Source: a virus. Taken from it: DNA of 21,833 nucleotides. The DNA is taken from IMG/VR virus record IMGVR_UViG_3300048591_000295, positions 1 to 21,833 of that record; one strand, 5' to 3'. A model generated the notes under the pieces. The model had not been told where the DNA came from, did no database searches, and saw nothing but the letters and a program-made list of their open reading frames with translations. Shown here piece after piece: positions 13,043-20,239 of the stretch (position 1 is its first letter; each line of letters opens with the position of its first letter). Made by a program: the position numbers and the translations under genes.

Positions 13043-13375
13043 ATGGAATCAATCAGCAAGTTATCAGAAAAAGTAGAAGGAATGGTTAACATGGTAGTTA
13101 ACGGTTTTTGCAGTCAATATTTTTCCTTCACTTGGAATGATGAATTATGGACAGTAAGAGTTTCGGACCACAAAGCAAATCCTTTGAGGGTTTCAGAAAA
13201 TACTATTTCTTTTGTTGTTGAACCTTCAGAATCTGATTCTGAAGAGTATTCAAACTGGGGAAGAAACAAAAAAACATTTCGATCAATTTCAAATCAATTT
13301 TTTTTAGACTCAGACGGTGACTTTACAGAAAATTTTAGAGACATGGAAGAGTGTCTTGATTATATACTTAACTAA
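13043..13375 (+). CDS. First early gene, unknown function
   Basis: This 110-residue protein begins MESISKLSEKVEGMVNMVV and has an amphipathic N-terminal helix, a middle part with aromatic beta strands (QYFSFTWNDELWTVRV) and an acidic C-terminus. I do not recognise a family. The ATG at 13043 is chosen over an in-frame TTG at 13013 because that TTG lies inside the -7 box, upstream of the expected transcription start. The gene is first in the early operon and is followed after 8 bases by another small acidic gene. Acidic small early proteins are often host-takeover or anti-restriction factors, but nothing in the sequence proves that. Confidence 0.72.
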   Translation: MESISKLSEKVEGMVNMVVNGFCSQYFSFTWNDELWTVRVSDHKANPLRVSENTISFVVEPSESDSEEYSNWGRNKKTFRSISNQFFLDSDGDFTENFRDMEECLDYILN

Positions 13376-13383
13376 AAAAAATC

Positions 13384-13647
13384 ATGGAATCACTTACTAA
13401 AGAAATCGAAATCCAAATAGGCCAAGTTACCTATTACTTCGATGCTGAATTTTACTACTATTCAGGCACGAATGAACTCGATCCAACCGAGGGAGAAGAC
13501 TGGGAATATCAGGATCATCAAATCACATCTGATATTCTTGCTATTCACGAAAACGGCTTGGAATACATTGTTACCGATCAAGCTGAACGAGAGCAAGTCT
13601 TAGCTAAATTCCACCCTGAATCAGAATTAGAGGAGGCTTTGTTATAA
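13384..13647 (+). CDS. Small acidic unknown protein
   Basis: The 87-residue product (MESLTKEIEIQIGQVTYYFDAEF...) is strongly acidic and has an alternating beta pattern (IEIQIGQVTYYFDAEFYYY) followed by a loop with DPTEGEDW and a C-terminal helix. No family is recognised. The acidic surface might mimic DNA, as in several anti-restriction proteins, but that is only a suggestion. It starts 8 bases after the first early gene, and its TAA overlaps the ATG of the next gene (TAATG), so the three are read as one message. Confidence 0.7.
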   Translation: MESLTKEIEIQIGQVTYYFDAEFYYYSGTNELDPTEGEDWEYQDHQITSDILAIHENGLEYIVTDQAEREQVLAKFHPESELEEALL

Positions 13648-13826
13648 TGAAAACCATAACCATAACATCCAAAGAATACGCTGAGTTACACGGGTTGGTA
13701 ACTCAGCGATGGGTAAATGAATGCCTAAGTAAGGGCGTTGGATTGCCGTTTATGCTATCATTCCGAAAGTCTGGCGGCACCTGGTTGATTGACGTGCTAA
13801 AAAGTTGGTACGATTCGAAAAAATAA
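13647..13826 (+). CDS. Small winged-HTH / excisionase-like DNA-binding protein
   Basis: This 59-residue protein has the look of an excisionase or MerR-type helix-turn-helix. SKEYAELHGLV (8-18) would be the first helices, TQRWVNECLSKG (19-30) the recognition part, and SGGTWLIDVLKSW (42-54) the wing and last helix; the G-x-W-x-I pattern is usual in such domains. It is the last gene before the second operator-promoter and ends 4 bases before the TTCCAAATTTGGAA palindrome, so it is a candidate for the protein that binds it. No integrase is in the window, so a role in excision cannot be supported. A regulatory role is inferred. The ATG overlaps the upstream stop. Confidence 0.72.
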   Translation: MKTITITSKEYAELHGLVTQRWVNECLSKGVGLPFMLSFRKSGGTWLIDVLKSWYDSKK

Positions 13827-13830
13827 TCAC

Positions 13831-13869
13831 TTCCAAATTTGGAATTTAAAACCTAATTATCTACATTTA
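13831..13869 (+). promoter_or_regulatory. Early promoter 2 with second operator copy
   Basis: TTCCAAATTTGGAA (13831-13844) repeats the core of the 12976 palindrome and again contains the TTTG -33 box (13838-13841). After 20 bases comes TACATTTA (13862-13869), then a leader AAAACAAACAGAT and ATG at 13893. The two early promoters thus have the same operator in the same register. Confidence 0.82.
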
Positions 13870-13892
13870 CATAAACTTTAAAACAAACAGAT

Positions 13893-14180
13893 ATGAAAAT
13901 CACAGTAACAGAATCAGTCACACGGGATATTGAACTCCCAAAGTATTTCAAGTGCAAATCCACAAAGGATTCATATTACATGATCCTAGACAATCAGAGC
14001 CTTTTGTATGTCAAAGACTACAATGAACCTAGCCTAGGTTTATTCCCTGAAATCAGACAGGAAAAGATTAGCTATCATTCAGCTATTCTTAGCGCATATG
14101 GTTTTGAACCTATCTCCGAAACTGAGTTCAAAAACGCATTCCTGAAAGTTAGTTTGGAACTTGAAAAACTGGCGAACTGA
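13893..14180 (+). CDS. Unknown early protein ahead of the ERF gene
   Basis: This 95-residue protein begins MKITVTESVTRDIELPKYFK and has a beta-rich N-terminal half (SYYMILDNQSLLYVK) and a helical C-terminal end (FKNAFLKVSLELEKLAN). I recognise no family. It has the second early promoter directly upstream and its TGA overlaps the ATG of the recombinase gene, so the two are translated together. Position suggests a role in DNA replication or recombination, but nothing in the sequence shows that. Confidence 0.7.
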   Translation: MKITVTESVTRDIELPKYFKCKSTKDSYYMILDNQSLLYVKDYNEPSLGLFPEIRQEKISYHSAILSAYGFEPISETEFKNAFLKVSLELEKLAN

Positions 14181-14725
14181 TGGAAGGATCTGAATCAATA
14201 AAGGAGCTAAGCAAGGCCTTAGCTACCTTTCATTCTCAGGTGGGTAAAATAGGTAAGGATGCTAAAAATCCTTTTTTCAAATCCAATTACGCAAGCCTTC
14301 CGCATATCCTAACCGAGATTGCGGAACCTTTAGAAAAGGCTGGATTGGTGATAACTCAATTTCCTGACGGTGTTGGATTGACTACAATGCTTATTCATTC
14401 CGAAAGCGGTGAGTATTTGATGGCAAAATATGAGATGCCAGTAGCTAAGGCAAATGATCCACAGGCTCTAGGGAGTGCGATAAGCTATGCAAGACGCTAT
14501 GCAGTTTCATCAATCCTTAGCCTTAAGATTGACGATGACGATGCAGAGACTGCAATGAAGGCGGTTAGAGATCCTGAGCTTCCTTGGCTTAACAAAGGAG
14601 AGCAACTCGATAAGGCTATGGAATACCTTAGAAACGGCGGTAAGCTATCAACAATCGAGGCCAAGTATAAACTATCAAAGGAAATCAGAGCTTCGCTTGA
14701 GGCTGTAATCAAAGGACTATCATGA
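14180..14725 (+). CDS. erf: ERF-family single-strand annealing protein
   Basis: This 181-residue protein has the conserved pattern of ERF superfamily recombinases. Residues 30-40 read NPFFKSNYASL, followed by a helix IAEPLEKAGL; then LTTMLIHSESGE (67-78), the core motif DPQALGSAISYARRY (93-107) and the acidic run DDDDAE (118-123). ERF proteins anneal complementary single strands, form rings on DNA and help to circularise phage genomes. The C-terminal part (about 130-181) is basic and helical. It acts with the neighbouring Gp157-like protein and, from the second early block, the VRR-NUC nuclease and SSB-like protein. It overlaps neighbours at both ends by 1 and 4 bases. Confidence 0.93.
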   Translation: MEGSESIKELSKALATFHSQVGKIGKDAKNPFFKSNYASLPHILTEIAEPLEKAGLVITQFPDGVGLTTMLIHSESGEYLMAKYEMPVAKANDPQALGSAISYARRYAVSSILSLKIDDDDAETAMKAVRDPELPWLNKGEQLDKAMEYLRNGGKLSTIEAKYKLSKEIRASLEAVIKGLS

Positions 14726-15207
14726 ATCTATTTCAAATCACAGAAAAGGCGAGGGAGTTATCCCTTGCCCTTGAATCCGGTGAACTTACCGAGGAACTAG
14801 AAAACGAGTTAGTAATCAATCAAACAGAGCTTCAGGAAAAGGCTATAAATTACGGCTACGTGGTTAAAAGTCTGGAAATGGACATAGATGCCATTGATGC
14901 CGAAATGAAACGTCTGAAGGCTTTAAAAGACGCCAAATCAAATGCAATAAACCGAATGAAGGAGTCTGTATTGAATGCCATGCAGATTTACGGAATCGAA
15001 AAGGTTCAATCCCCCACTTTGAATTTGTCAGTGAGGCTTAATCCTGAATCAGTAGAAATCGATATGGCAGAGCTTTTAGATGAAAAGTTTTTGGTTACTA
15101 AAACCACGGTCGCACCGGATAAAGTCGCCATCAAAAAAGCGATCCAAAACGGGGAAAATGTGGAAGGTGCTAGATTGGTCAGAAATCAAAGCCTTGTTAT
15201 CAAATGA
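14722..15207 (+). CDS. Siphovirus Gp157-family protein
   Basis: The 161-residue protein matches the Sipho_Gp157 layout. It has an N-terminal helical region with acidic heptads (ESGELTEELENELVI), then a coiled coil LEMDIDAIDAEMKRLKALKD (about 52-71), the ANxIxRMKESVLNAMQIYGI helix, and a beta domain with TLNLSVRLNPESVEI. The C-terminal motif is PDKVAIKKAIQNGENVEGARL (about 133-153). The family is linked to recombination gene clusters in phages and was first named from Streptococcus thermophilus phage resistance work; its exact action is unclear. It follows erf with a 4-base overlap and overlaps the 48-residue gene behind it, so the unit is translationally coupled. Confidence 0.88.
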   Translation: MNLFQITEKARELSLALESGELTEELENELVINQTELQEKAINYGYVVKSLEMDIDAIDAEMKRLKALKDAKSNAINRMKESVLNAMQIYGIEKVQSPTLNLSVRLNPESVEIDMAELLDEKFLVTKTTVAPDKVAIKKAIQNGENVEGARLVRNQSLVIK

Positions 15208-15350
15208 AAAAGACCAAAGCTAAATTCTTGGATCAAAGAGAACGACAAAGCAATCACTTTGACCGAAAGCGAAATCAATACTATTCTGAAGCTGGATGCG
15301 ACCAGTCTCAGATTGACGAATTGAACGGGATTAAACACTACTGGAAATGA
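15204..15350 (+). CDS. 48-residue basic protein
   Basis: A short frame coupled at both ends by ATGA overlaps (15204-15207 and 15347-15350). The product begins MKKTKAKFLDQRERQSNHF and is basic in its first half, with RKRNQYY near the middle and a single Cys. It could bind nucleic acid; no family is recognised. The overlaps on both sides are the main reason to accept it as real. Confidence 0.65.
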   Translation: MKKTKAKFLDQRERQSNHFDRKRNQYYSEAGCDQSQIDELNGIKHYWK

Positions 15351-15727
15351 GCCGAACCCGAAAAGCTAACCTATACCTGCTTTGGTCTGCAATTAAGGAA
15401 ATAAGCCTTGATATGTACTCCGAGTTCAAGGGCTACGCTATACACGTTCCAAGCGTTCAGAACAAGTTATTAAACCTGAAAGTGGATTTGGAGCGGAATA
15501 GCAAAAAAATCCATGAAATGTTTTCCAAGGATAAGACGGGCCAAGAAGAAATCAATTACTATCGTATTGTAAATATTCTGGAAAAGCTAATCGAATCAGC
15601 ACACGATATGGATAAGTTTTCGGAGCGTTTAGGAATCATTGAAAAAGGCCTAAACGGTGAATACACAATGGTAGATGAAGAACAATTTAAAGAACTAATC
15701 AAACAGACAGATGAAAGCAATATTTGA
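15347..15727 (+). CDS. Helical early protein of unknown function
   Basis: This 126-residue protein is predicted to be almost all helix by eye: ANLYLLWSAIKEISLDMYSEF, then LLNLKVDLERNSKKIHEMF and ILEKLIESAHDMDKFSERL. No catalytic motif or known family is recognised. It is coupled to the gene before it by ATGA and overlaps the next by 17 bases. Its first residues MSRTRK are basic. A structural or adaptor role in the recombination operon is possible. Confidence 0.7.
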   Translation: MSRTRKANLYLLWSAIKEISLDMYSEFKGYAIHVPSVQNKLLNLKVDLERNSKKIHEMFSKDKTGQEEINYYRIVNILEKLIESAHDMDKFSERLGIIEKGLNGEYTMVDEEQFKELIKQTDESNI

Positions 15728-15923
15728 GGATGAGGCGACCATCCTAACTATTGGAGTGGAAGGTGAAAGGATTGTTTTTGTGAGTGAATATGAATCCGAA
15801 GCCATAGACACGGAATTAAGCCTACCAGAGGCTTATAAGCTTCAAAGATGGTTGAATACCTGTATAGCTGAAATCGAGGAAAAGGAACGGAAAAAACTAC
15901 CGGTATGGAAAAGACTATTCTAG
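15711..15923 (+). CDS. Small unknown protein
   Basis: The 70-residue product (MKAIFEDEATILTIGVEGERIVF...) has beta strands in its first half and a helix with EAYKLQRWLNTCIAEIEEKERKK in the second, ending VWKRLF. No family is recognised. The start is preceded by CAAACAGACAGATG, like the A-rich leader before other genes, and it overlaps neighbours by 17 and 19 bases. Confidence 0.65.
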   Translation: MKAIFEDEATILTIGVEGERIVFVSEYESEAIDTELSLPEAYKLQRWLNTCIAEIEEKERKKLPVWKRLF

Positions 15924-16210
15924 CAATGTTCAATTCTGGAAAGACGGTCAGAGAAATAGCTCAAGCAACCGAGATGGATATGGAAAGGGTAAAATACCTG
16001 GTCTATGTGAAGGCGGGTCTAAGACGTAAAGAGATCCAGTTCGAACAGGTCAAAGAACATATTGGTGATAAATTGGATAGGGTTCTTCATTTGTACAAGT
16101 GGGGATATACTCCATGTGAGATCAAAGAGGATGTAAACGTGCCAATTGATTTGATTCAGAAACTAATCAGAAATAGCGATGTCAAAAGAAAAGCCCCGAG
16201 TTACCGCTGA
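15905..16210 (+). CDS. Protein with two helix-turn-helix-like segments
   Basis: The 101-residue protein has two segments with the spacing of resolvase-type HTH motifs. The first is SGKTVREIAQATEMDMERVKYL (about 11-32), the second WGYTPCEIKEDVNVPIDLIQKL (about 66-87). Each has a Gly-x-[TS] entry, an Ile-Ala/Lys turn and a hydrophobic recognition helix. It is likely a small DNA-binding regulator or a replication accessory protein. It lies near the 3' end of early operon 1 and close to the inverted repeats at 16322-16530, possible targets. The last bases overlap the start of a 43-residue frame. Confidence 0.7.
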   Translation: MEKTILAMFNSGKTVREIAQATEMDMERVKYLVYVKAGLRRKEIQFEQVKEHIGDKLDRVLHLYKWGYTPCEIKEDVNVPIDLIQKLIRNSDVKRKAPSYR

Positions 16211-16310
16211 AAAGGTGGTGATTTACCAAAGCAAATTGAATGGGCCACGAAAAGCCGAAGAAATATTCCGATGGCTTTATTCGCCTATGTTTGGATGGGA
16301 TAGGGGGTAA
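16179..16310 (+). CDS. 43-residue basic protein at the end of early operon 1
   Basis: A short frame beginning MSKEKPRVTAEKVVIYQSKL and ending SPMFGWDRG, overlapping the HTH-like gene by 32 bases. It is basic and Trp-containing, with the segment NGPRKAEEIFRWLY. No family is known to me. Coding potential is supported by codon pattern and position before the operon terminator; its short length leaves doubt. Confidence 0.5.
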   Translation: MSKEKPRVTAEKVVIYQSKLNGPRKAEEIFRWLYSPMFGWDRG

Positions 16311-16321
16311 AATCAGATTTA

Positions 16322-16530
16322 GGGCAAAGTTTTGATATTAATATTAAACTTTGCCCAACATCGCCCAAACTTTGACCAATAAAAAAGTGGCTTTAATGTT
16401 AATTAAAGCCTTTTTTATACCTATTTGGGCAAAAGGGCGAAGTTAAAAGGTAAAAAGGGGACCCCCCCAAGATTTTTAAATTCATTGTCAAAGGGGGGTA
16501 TAGGAAAGGGTTAAGTTTGCCCAAAAACCC
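16322..16530. repeat. Inverted repeats and GGGCAAA/TTTGCCC copies: possible origin
   Basis: GGGCAAAGTTT (16322-16332) and AAACTTTGCCC (16346-16356) form a perfect 11-bp inverted repeat around an AT-only palindrome, ATATTAATAT (16335-16344). Related copies are GCCCAAACTTTG (16363-16374), TTTGGGCAAAAGGGCGAAG (16424-16442) and TTTGCCC (16516-16522). ACCCCCC (16461-16467) pairs with GGGGGGT (16493-16499). The segment is noncoding and lies just before the primase-helicase gene, so it could be a replication origin or a repressor-binding array. Confidence 0.5.
16381..16416. terminator. Strong terminator of early operon 1
   Basis: GGCTTTAAT-(GTTA)-ATTAAAGCC is a perfect 9-bp stem, followed by six T's and preceded by six A's, so it can work in both directions. 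It ends the operon that starts at 13043. Confidence 0.9.
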
Positions 16531-16546
16531 AAAGTGTTTAAATTTG
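16516..16546 (+). promoter_or_regulatory. Early promoter 3, for the replication block
   Basis: TTTG (16516-16519), 19 bases, TAAATTTG (16539-16546), an exact consensus. The -33 box is part of a TTTGCCC repeat, so a protein that binds the repeats could control it. The ATG of the HTH gene follows at 16578. Confidence 0.82.
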
Positions 16547-16577
16547 GACAAATAAAAAATATTAGTAAATTAGCATT

Positions 16578-16745
16578 ATGAAAAAGATAGCTGAGAAACT
16601 CATTCAGATTAATTCAAAAATTTGGCTTGCCGAAAGGTTAGGTATTTCAAGAGTCACACTTGACACACGGCTTGAAAAGGATAATTGGAAGAAAAGCGAA
16701 AAGGCTTTATTGCTTCAACTGGATAAGCAAATTTTGGTAGCTTAA
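16578..16745 (+). CDS. Small HTH protein ahead of the primase-helicase
   Basis: This 55-residue protein reads as a minimal helix-turn-helix: INSKIWLAERLGISRVTLDTRL (about 11-32) has the classical A-x-x-x-G turn and a recognition helix, followed by a second helix KKSEKALLLQLDK. It resembles Cro-size phage regulators or the HTH of small replication regulators. It is first in the replication transcript, 32 bases downstream of promoter 3, and 32 bases before the primase-helicase. It may repress its own promoter through the TTTGCCC repeats; that link is inference. Confidence 0.78.
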   Translation: MKKIAEKLIQINSKIWLAERLGISRVTLDTRLEKDNWKKSEKALLLQLDKQILVA

Positions 16746-16777
16746 TTTTTTTTCTCTTAACCTGTAAAAAATTAATC

Positions 16778-19150
16778 ATGAAGGACGTTAAAATTTCAAT
16801 TTTCAGGCATTTATACGAAACTAAGGACGTTCCTTATGAGTGTACGCTTGAAAAGGCTTTAGATCGTATAAAAAATGGAGCTAAAAGCAAAAATTTGATT
16901 GAAAACATTAGGGCTGAAAAAGATCAGGACAAAAGGAATGATCTTAAACGTAATTTGCCATGCTATCTCTTTTCAGGAACTTTTAAAGAGAGAAACTCAA
17001 ACGGATTGATTCAGCATTCAGGATTATTTGTTTGTGATGTAGACGACTTTCCAAATCAAGCAGAGCAAAAGAGGCTAAGAGAAGAGTTAAAATCAAATCC
17101 ACACGTACTATCGGTTTTTGTAAGCCCCTCAGGCGATAAAGGATTAAAGGCATTGGTAAGAATTCCTAAGTGCGACAAAAATCTTCATCCTAAATATTTT
17201 AAAGCTTTTTATAACCAATTCAGGTTTGACTATTTCGGAACTTCACAATCTAATATTGACAGGGTATGTTTTGAAAGCTACGATCCTAATATTTACATTA
17301 ATTGGGACGCAATAGAGTTTAATCCAGAATTAAAAGAAGAAGGATACGAATACAAGGATAAGCCTCCGGTAATTCCAATTGAATCTGATGCTGAAATAGT
17401 TGAAATGATTATGGCTTGGAATTGGGGGAAAGACTTTGTTTCAGGTCAAAGGAATAACTATATTTTTGATTTGGCTGGTGCGTTTTGTGAGTATGGGGTA
17501 AGCAAAGAATATGCTGAAGGATACATTTTAAACAATGTAGTAATCGGAGATTTTAGTGAATCTGAGGCAAAAACAACAATCAAAAGCGCATATAGGAAAA
17601 GACAAAAAGGGATAAAATACTTTGAGGACTATAAAAAGATTAAGCAGGTTAAAAAAGACCTGCACAAGGGCAAAGATTTAGTCATTAAAAAGCACAAGAT
17701 TTCAGATGATGTTTTTGATGAAATAAAAGTAGAGGTAGAACATGAGGACTTTTGGTATTTTGAGCAAACTAAGCAGGGAGAAAAATGTAAAATTGATACT
17801 TTGAAATATAAGCGGTTTTTGGAGGGTTCAGGATTTAAAAAGTATTTCCCATACGACACTCAAAAGCCAACATGGGTAAAAATAGTTTCTAATCAAGTAG
17901 AGGAAACAAGCATTGAAAAAATAAAGGACTTTGTTTTGAATTATCTTTTGGGTCGAGGGGAAACTACTGTTTGGGCATACTTTGCCAGCTTCCAAAACCT
18001 ATTTTCAGAATCTTTCCTTTTGATGCTAGATACAGTTGAATTAATGCTTTTAAGGGACACTAAAGAAAAGACCTACATAGCTTACGCAAACGGGATTTTA
18101 GAGATTACAAAGGATAAAGCTGAATTGGTTGAATATGTAGATGTAGAAGGTTATATCTGGAAAAGCCACATAATACCAAGAGATTTTGTAAAAACGGAAT
18201 CAGTTGAAAACGATTATAAAACATTTATTAAAAACGTATCAAACCGTAAACCAGAGCCTTTGGAATGTACTTTTGGGTATTTGATAAATACCTACAAAAA
18301 CAAGATGAACAATAAGGCTGTAATCTTAAATGATGAGGTAATAAGCGATAACCCGGAAGGAGGTACAGGAAAGGGATTATTTGTTCAAGGAATTAAGCAG
18401 GTTAGGAGGGTTTCAATATTAGACGGAAAGACATTTGATGACAAAAAATCATTTCCATATCAAACGGTAAGCCCAGAAACTCAAGTGTTGGTATTTGATG
18501 ACGTAAAGAAAAATTTTGATTTTGAATCCAAATTCAGCTTAGTTACCGAAGGAATGACTTTGGAAAGAAAGAATAAGGATGCTATTAAATTGAGTGTTGA
18601 GGATAGCCCTAAGATGCTTTTGAGCACCAATTATGCGATAAAGGGAGAGGGTAATAGCCACGATAGAAGAAGGCATGAATTAGAAATAGCTCAGTATTAC
18701 GGAAAAGATAAAACTCCATACGATGAATTTGGTAGAGAATTATTTTCAGATTGGTCATTAACTGAGTTTCAAAGGTTTGATAATTACGTGGTCTATTGTG
18801 TTCAGCTTTATTTACAAAAAGGACTAATTCAGCAAGAAGCAAAGAATATCAGATTGAGAAAATTCATTATGGAAACATCACAAGATTTCTATTACTGGAT
18901 TTCAGATCAATCTAATTTTTCCCTGAACCAATATTTGGATAAGTCTGCAATTTTTGAGGCTTTTGTAAATGACTATGTTGATTATAAAAAGTGGTTAAGT
19001 AGGAATAAGTTTTCAATATGGGTAAGCAAATATGCAAGCTACATGGGTATGAAATTCCACGAAACGCACTCGGGAAGTATTAGATATTTCATGATTGGAG
19101 AAAAAGAAAAAGATAGTATTGATTGGAACGACACAGAACCTAAATTTTAA
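16778..19150 (+). CDS. VirE_N primase / SF3-type helicase replication protein
   Basis: The 790-residue protein has the layout of Bacteroidota VirE/VapE replication proteins. Residues about 40-185 are a BT4734-like (VirE_N) primase-type domain with LPCYLFSGTF (60-69), the acidic centre CDVDD (86-90), SPSGDKGLK (116-124) and DRVCFESYDP (161-170). Residues about 215-280 resemble a primase C-terminal helical domain (SGQRNNYIFDLAGAF). The C-terminal half is a DUF5906/SF3-type ATPase with Walker A GGTGKG (528-533), Walker B LVFDD (571-575), a sensor STN (616-618) and an arginine-rich HDRRRHE (628-634). It should start and drive phage DNA replication. The motifs look intact. It is A+T-richer than the late genes and lies beside the origin-like repeats. 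Confidence 0.92.
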   Translation: MKDVKISIFRHLYETKDVPYECTLEKALDRIKNGAKSKNLIENIRAEKDQDKRNDLKRNLPCYLFSGTFKERNSNGLIQHSGLFVCDVDDFPNQAEQKRLREELKSNPHVLSVFVSPSGDKGLKALVRIPKCDKNLHPKYFKAFYNQFRFDYFGTSQSNIDRVCFESYDPNIYINWDAIEFNPELKEEGYEYKDKPPVIPIESDAEIVEMIMAWNWGKDFVSGQRNNYIFDLAGAFCEYGVSKEYAEGYILNNVVIGDFSESEAKTTIKSAYRKRQKGIKYFEDYKKIKQVKKDLHKGKDLVIKKHKISDDVFDEIKVEVEHEDFWYFEQTKQGEKCKIDTLKYKRFLEGSGFKKYFPYDTQKPTWVKIVSNQVEETSIEKIKDFVLNYLLGRGETTVWAYFASFQNLFSESFLLMLDTVELMLLRDTKEKTYIAYANGILEITKDKAELVEYVDVEGYIWKSHIIPRDFVKTESVENDYKTFIKNVSNRKPEPLECTFGYLINTYKNKMNNKAVILNDEVISDNPEGGTGKGLFVQGIKQVRRVSILDGKTFDDKKSFPYQTVSPETQVLVFDDVKKNFDFESKFSLVTEGMTLERKNKDAIKLSVEDSPKMLLSTNYAIKGEGNSHDRRRHELEIAQYYGKDKTPYDEFGRELFSDWSLTEFQRFDNYVVYCVQLYLQKGLIQQEAKNIRLRKFIMETSQDFYYWISDQSNFSLNQYLDKSAIFEAFVNDYVDYKKWLSRNKFSIWVSKYASYMGMKFHETHSGSIRYFMIGEKEKDSIDWNDTEPKF

Positions 19151-19155
19151 ATAAT

Positions 19156-19257
19156 ATGACTGAATTTGAAAAAAAACTTCTTCTATTACTGGCAGAAATA
19201 GCGGAGAATTTAGATTTTATAGCTCAAGAATTAAATAGCTTAAGGAATAAAAAATGA
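19156..19257 (+). CDS. 33-residue helical peptide
   Basis: A short frame (MTEFEKKLLLLLAEIAENLD...) that starts 5 bases after the primase-helicase stop and overlaps the next gene as ATGA. It would form one amphipathic helix with repeated Leu and Ile, able to dimerise. No function is recognised; the coupling supports translation. Confidence 0.6.
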   Translation: MTEFEKKLLLLLAEIAENLDFIAQELNSLRNKK

Positions 19258-19484
19258 CCGAACTACTAGATGAAATAACCGAAATCCCATTCCAAGTATT
19301 TAAGGAAAAATGGAATGAAGTAAATCCAGGTATTTATAACTGGAATAAAGCTGAGAAAGAATGGTTTTATATGCACGAAAACGACCGAGTAAATGCTTTC
19401 AGTGCATTGGCTAAGGTTCATCCTATGCTTCAGGTTGTAAGAGAGCCTTATGAGTTTTTGATTCACTTCCAAATGCCATTTTGA
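19254..19484 (+). CDS. Small unknown protein
   Basis: The 76-residue product (MTELLDEITEIPFQVFKEKW...) is acidic and rich in Trp, Phe and Tyr (NPGIYNWNKAEKEWFYMH), with a helix HENDRVNAFSALAKVHP. It has no recognised family. Its start overlaps the 33-residue gene, and the nuclease gene follows one base after its stop. It may be an accessory of the helicase or nuclease, but this rests only on position. Confidence 0.7.
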   Translation: MTELLDEITEIPFQVFKEKWNEVNPGIYNWNKAEKEWFYMHENDRVNAFSALAKVHPMLQVVREPYEFLIHFQMPF

Positions 19485-19485
19485 T

Positions 19486-19956
19486 ATGAAACCACTTGAC
19501 CACTTAAGAGAGCGAAAGTCTAAAGAGCAAAGGCAAAGATACCCAAACGTGCCAGAGTATGCATTAAAAACTCCGAAATACACTGATAAGACTGCTAATG
19601 GATTGACCAAGTGCATAATCGACTACCTTACATTGGAAGGATGGCAGGCCGAAAGGATAAATACGATGGGCCGTATGATTGACAATCGGAAGCAAGTAAC
19701 CGACGTAATCGGAAGGACAAAGATAATAGGATCGACAAAATACATCCCTACAACCGGAACCAAAGGAAGTGCTGATATTTCAGCAACTATAAAGGGAAGA
19801 TCAGTTAAGATTGAGATTAAAATAGGTTACGATATGCAAAGCCAAGATCAGAAAAGATACCAAGAATCCATTGAATCAAGTGGAGGCATATACTGGATTG
19901 CAAAAAGTTTCGATCAGTTTTATGAATTGTATCAAGAATATTTGGAAAGTAATTAA
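19486..19956 (+). CDS. VRR-NUC domain nuclease
   Basis: The 156-residue protein carries a PD-(D/E)xK nuclease domain of the VRR-NUC type. Residues 36-60 form the first helix (TANGLTKCIIDYL). The catalytic part is GSADISATIKGRSVKIEIK (94-112), with Asp97 and the Glu110-x-Lys112 pair. The last helices, QSQDQKRYQ then GGIYWIAKSFDQF, are typical of the family. VRR-NUC enzymes of phages cut branched or flap DNA in replication and recombination. The active site residues look complete. It lies after the primase-helicase and before the SSB-like gene. The next promoter is inside its 3' end. Confidence 0.88.
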   Translation: MKPLDHLRERKSKEQRQRYPNVPEYALKTPKYTDKTANGLTKCIIDYLTLEGWQAERINTMGRMIDNRKQVTDVIGRTKIIGSTKYIPTTGTKGSADISATIKGRSVKIEIKIGYDMQSQDQKRYQESIESSGGIYWIAKSFDQFYELYQEYLESN

Positions 19957-19971
19957 TTAGGTTTATATTTG
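19941..19971 (+). promoter_or_regulatory. Consensus promoter in the 3' end of the nuclease gene
   Basis: TTTG (19941-19944), 19 bases, TATATTTG (19964-19971). It is followed by the leader AACAAACAAACAGAT and the ATG at 19993. Confidence 0.82.
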
Positions 19972-19992
19972 AACAAACAAACAGATAAGAAA

Positions 19993-20226
19993 ATGACACC
20001 GGAACAAATAATAGAAAGGCATTCAAAGTTTCCAGAGGCAACAAAAACTCTCATTGAAGCCTATGGGTTTCAGCAATATAGAAAAGCAGTGGAGGATCTT
20101 ATTAATAAGTTTGGAAAGGTTACTAACATTCCTGATTCATTTTTGACAATTATCGTCTGTAATGATTTAAATTTTAATGACTGGAAGTCTGGAATGCTTA
20201 GTGACTATAAAATGAATAATAAATAA
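19993..20226 (+). CDS. Small helical unknown protein
   Basis: The 77-residue protein starts MTPEQIIERHSKFPEATKTL and appears helical, with QQYRKAVEDLINKFG in the middle and a C-terminal part ending DYKMNNK. The ATG at 19993 is preferred to an in-frame TTG at 19969, since that TTG is inside the -7 promoter box. No family is recognised. Its own promoter shows it is expressed as a separate unit or boosted early. Confidence 0.68.
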   Translation: MTPEQIIERHSKFPEATKTLIEAYGFQQYRKAVEDLINKFGKVTNIPDSFLTIIVCNDLNFNDWKSGMLSDYKMNNK

Positions 20227-20239
20227 TTTAACCATTTCC

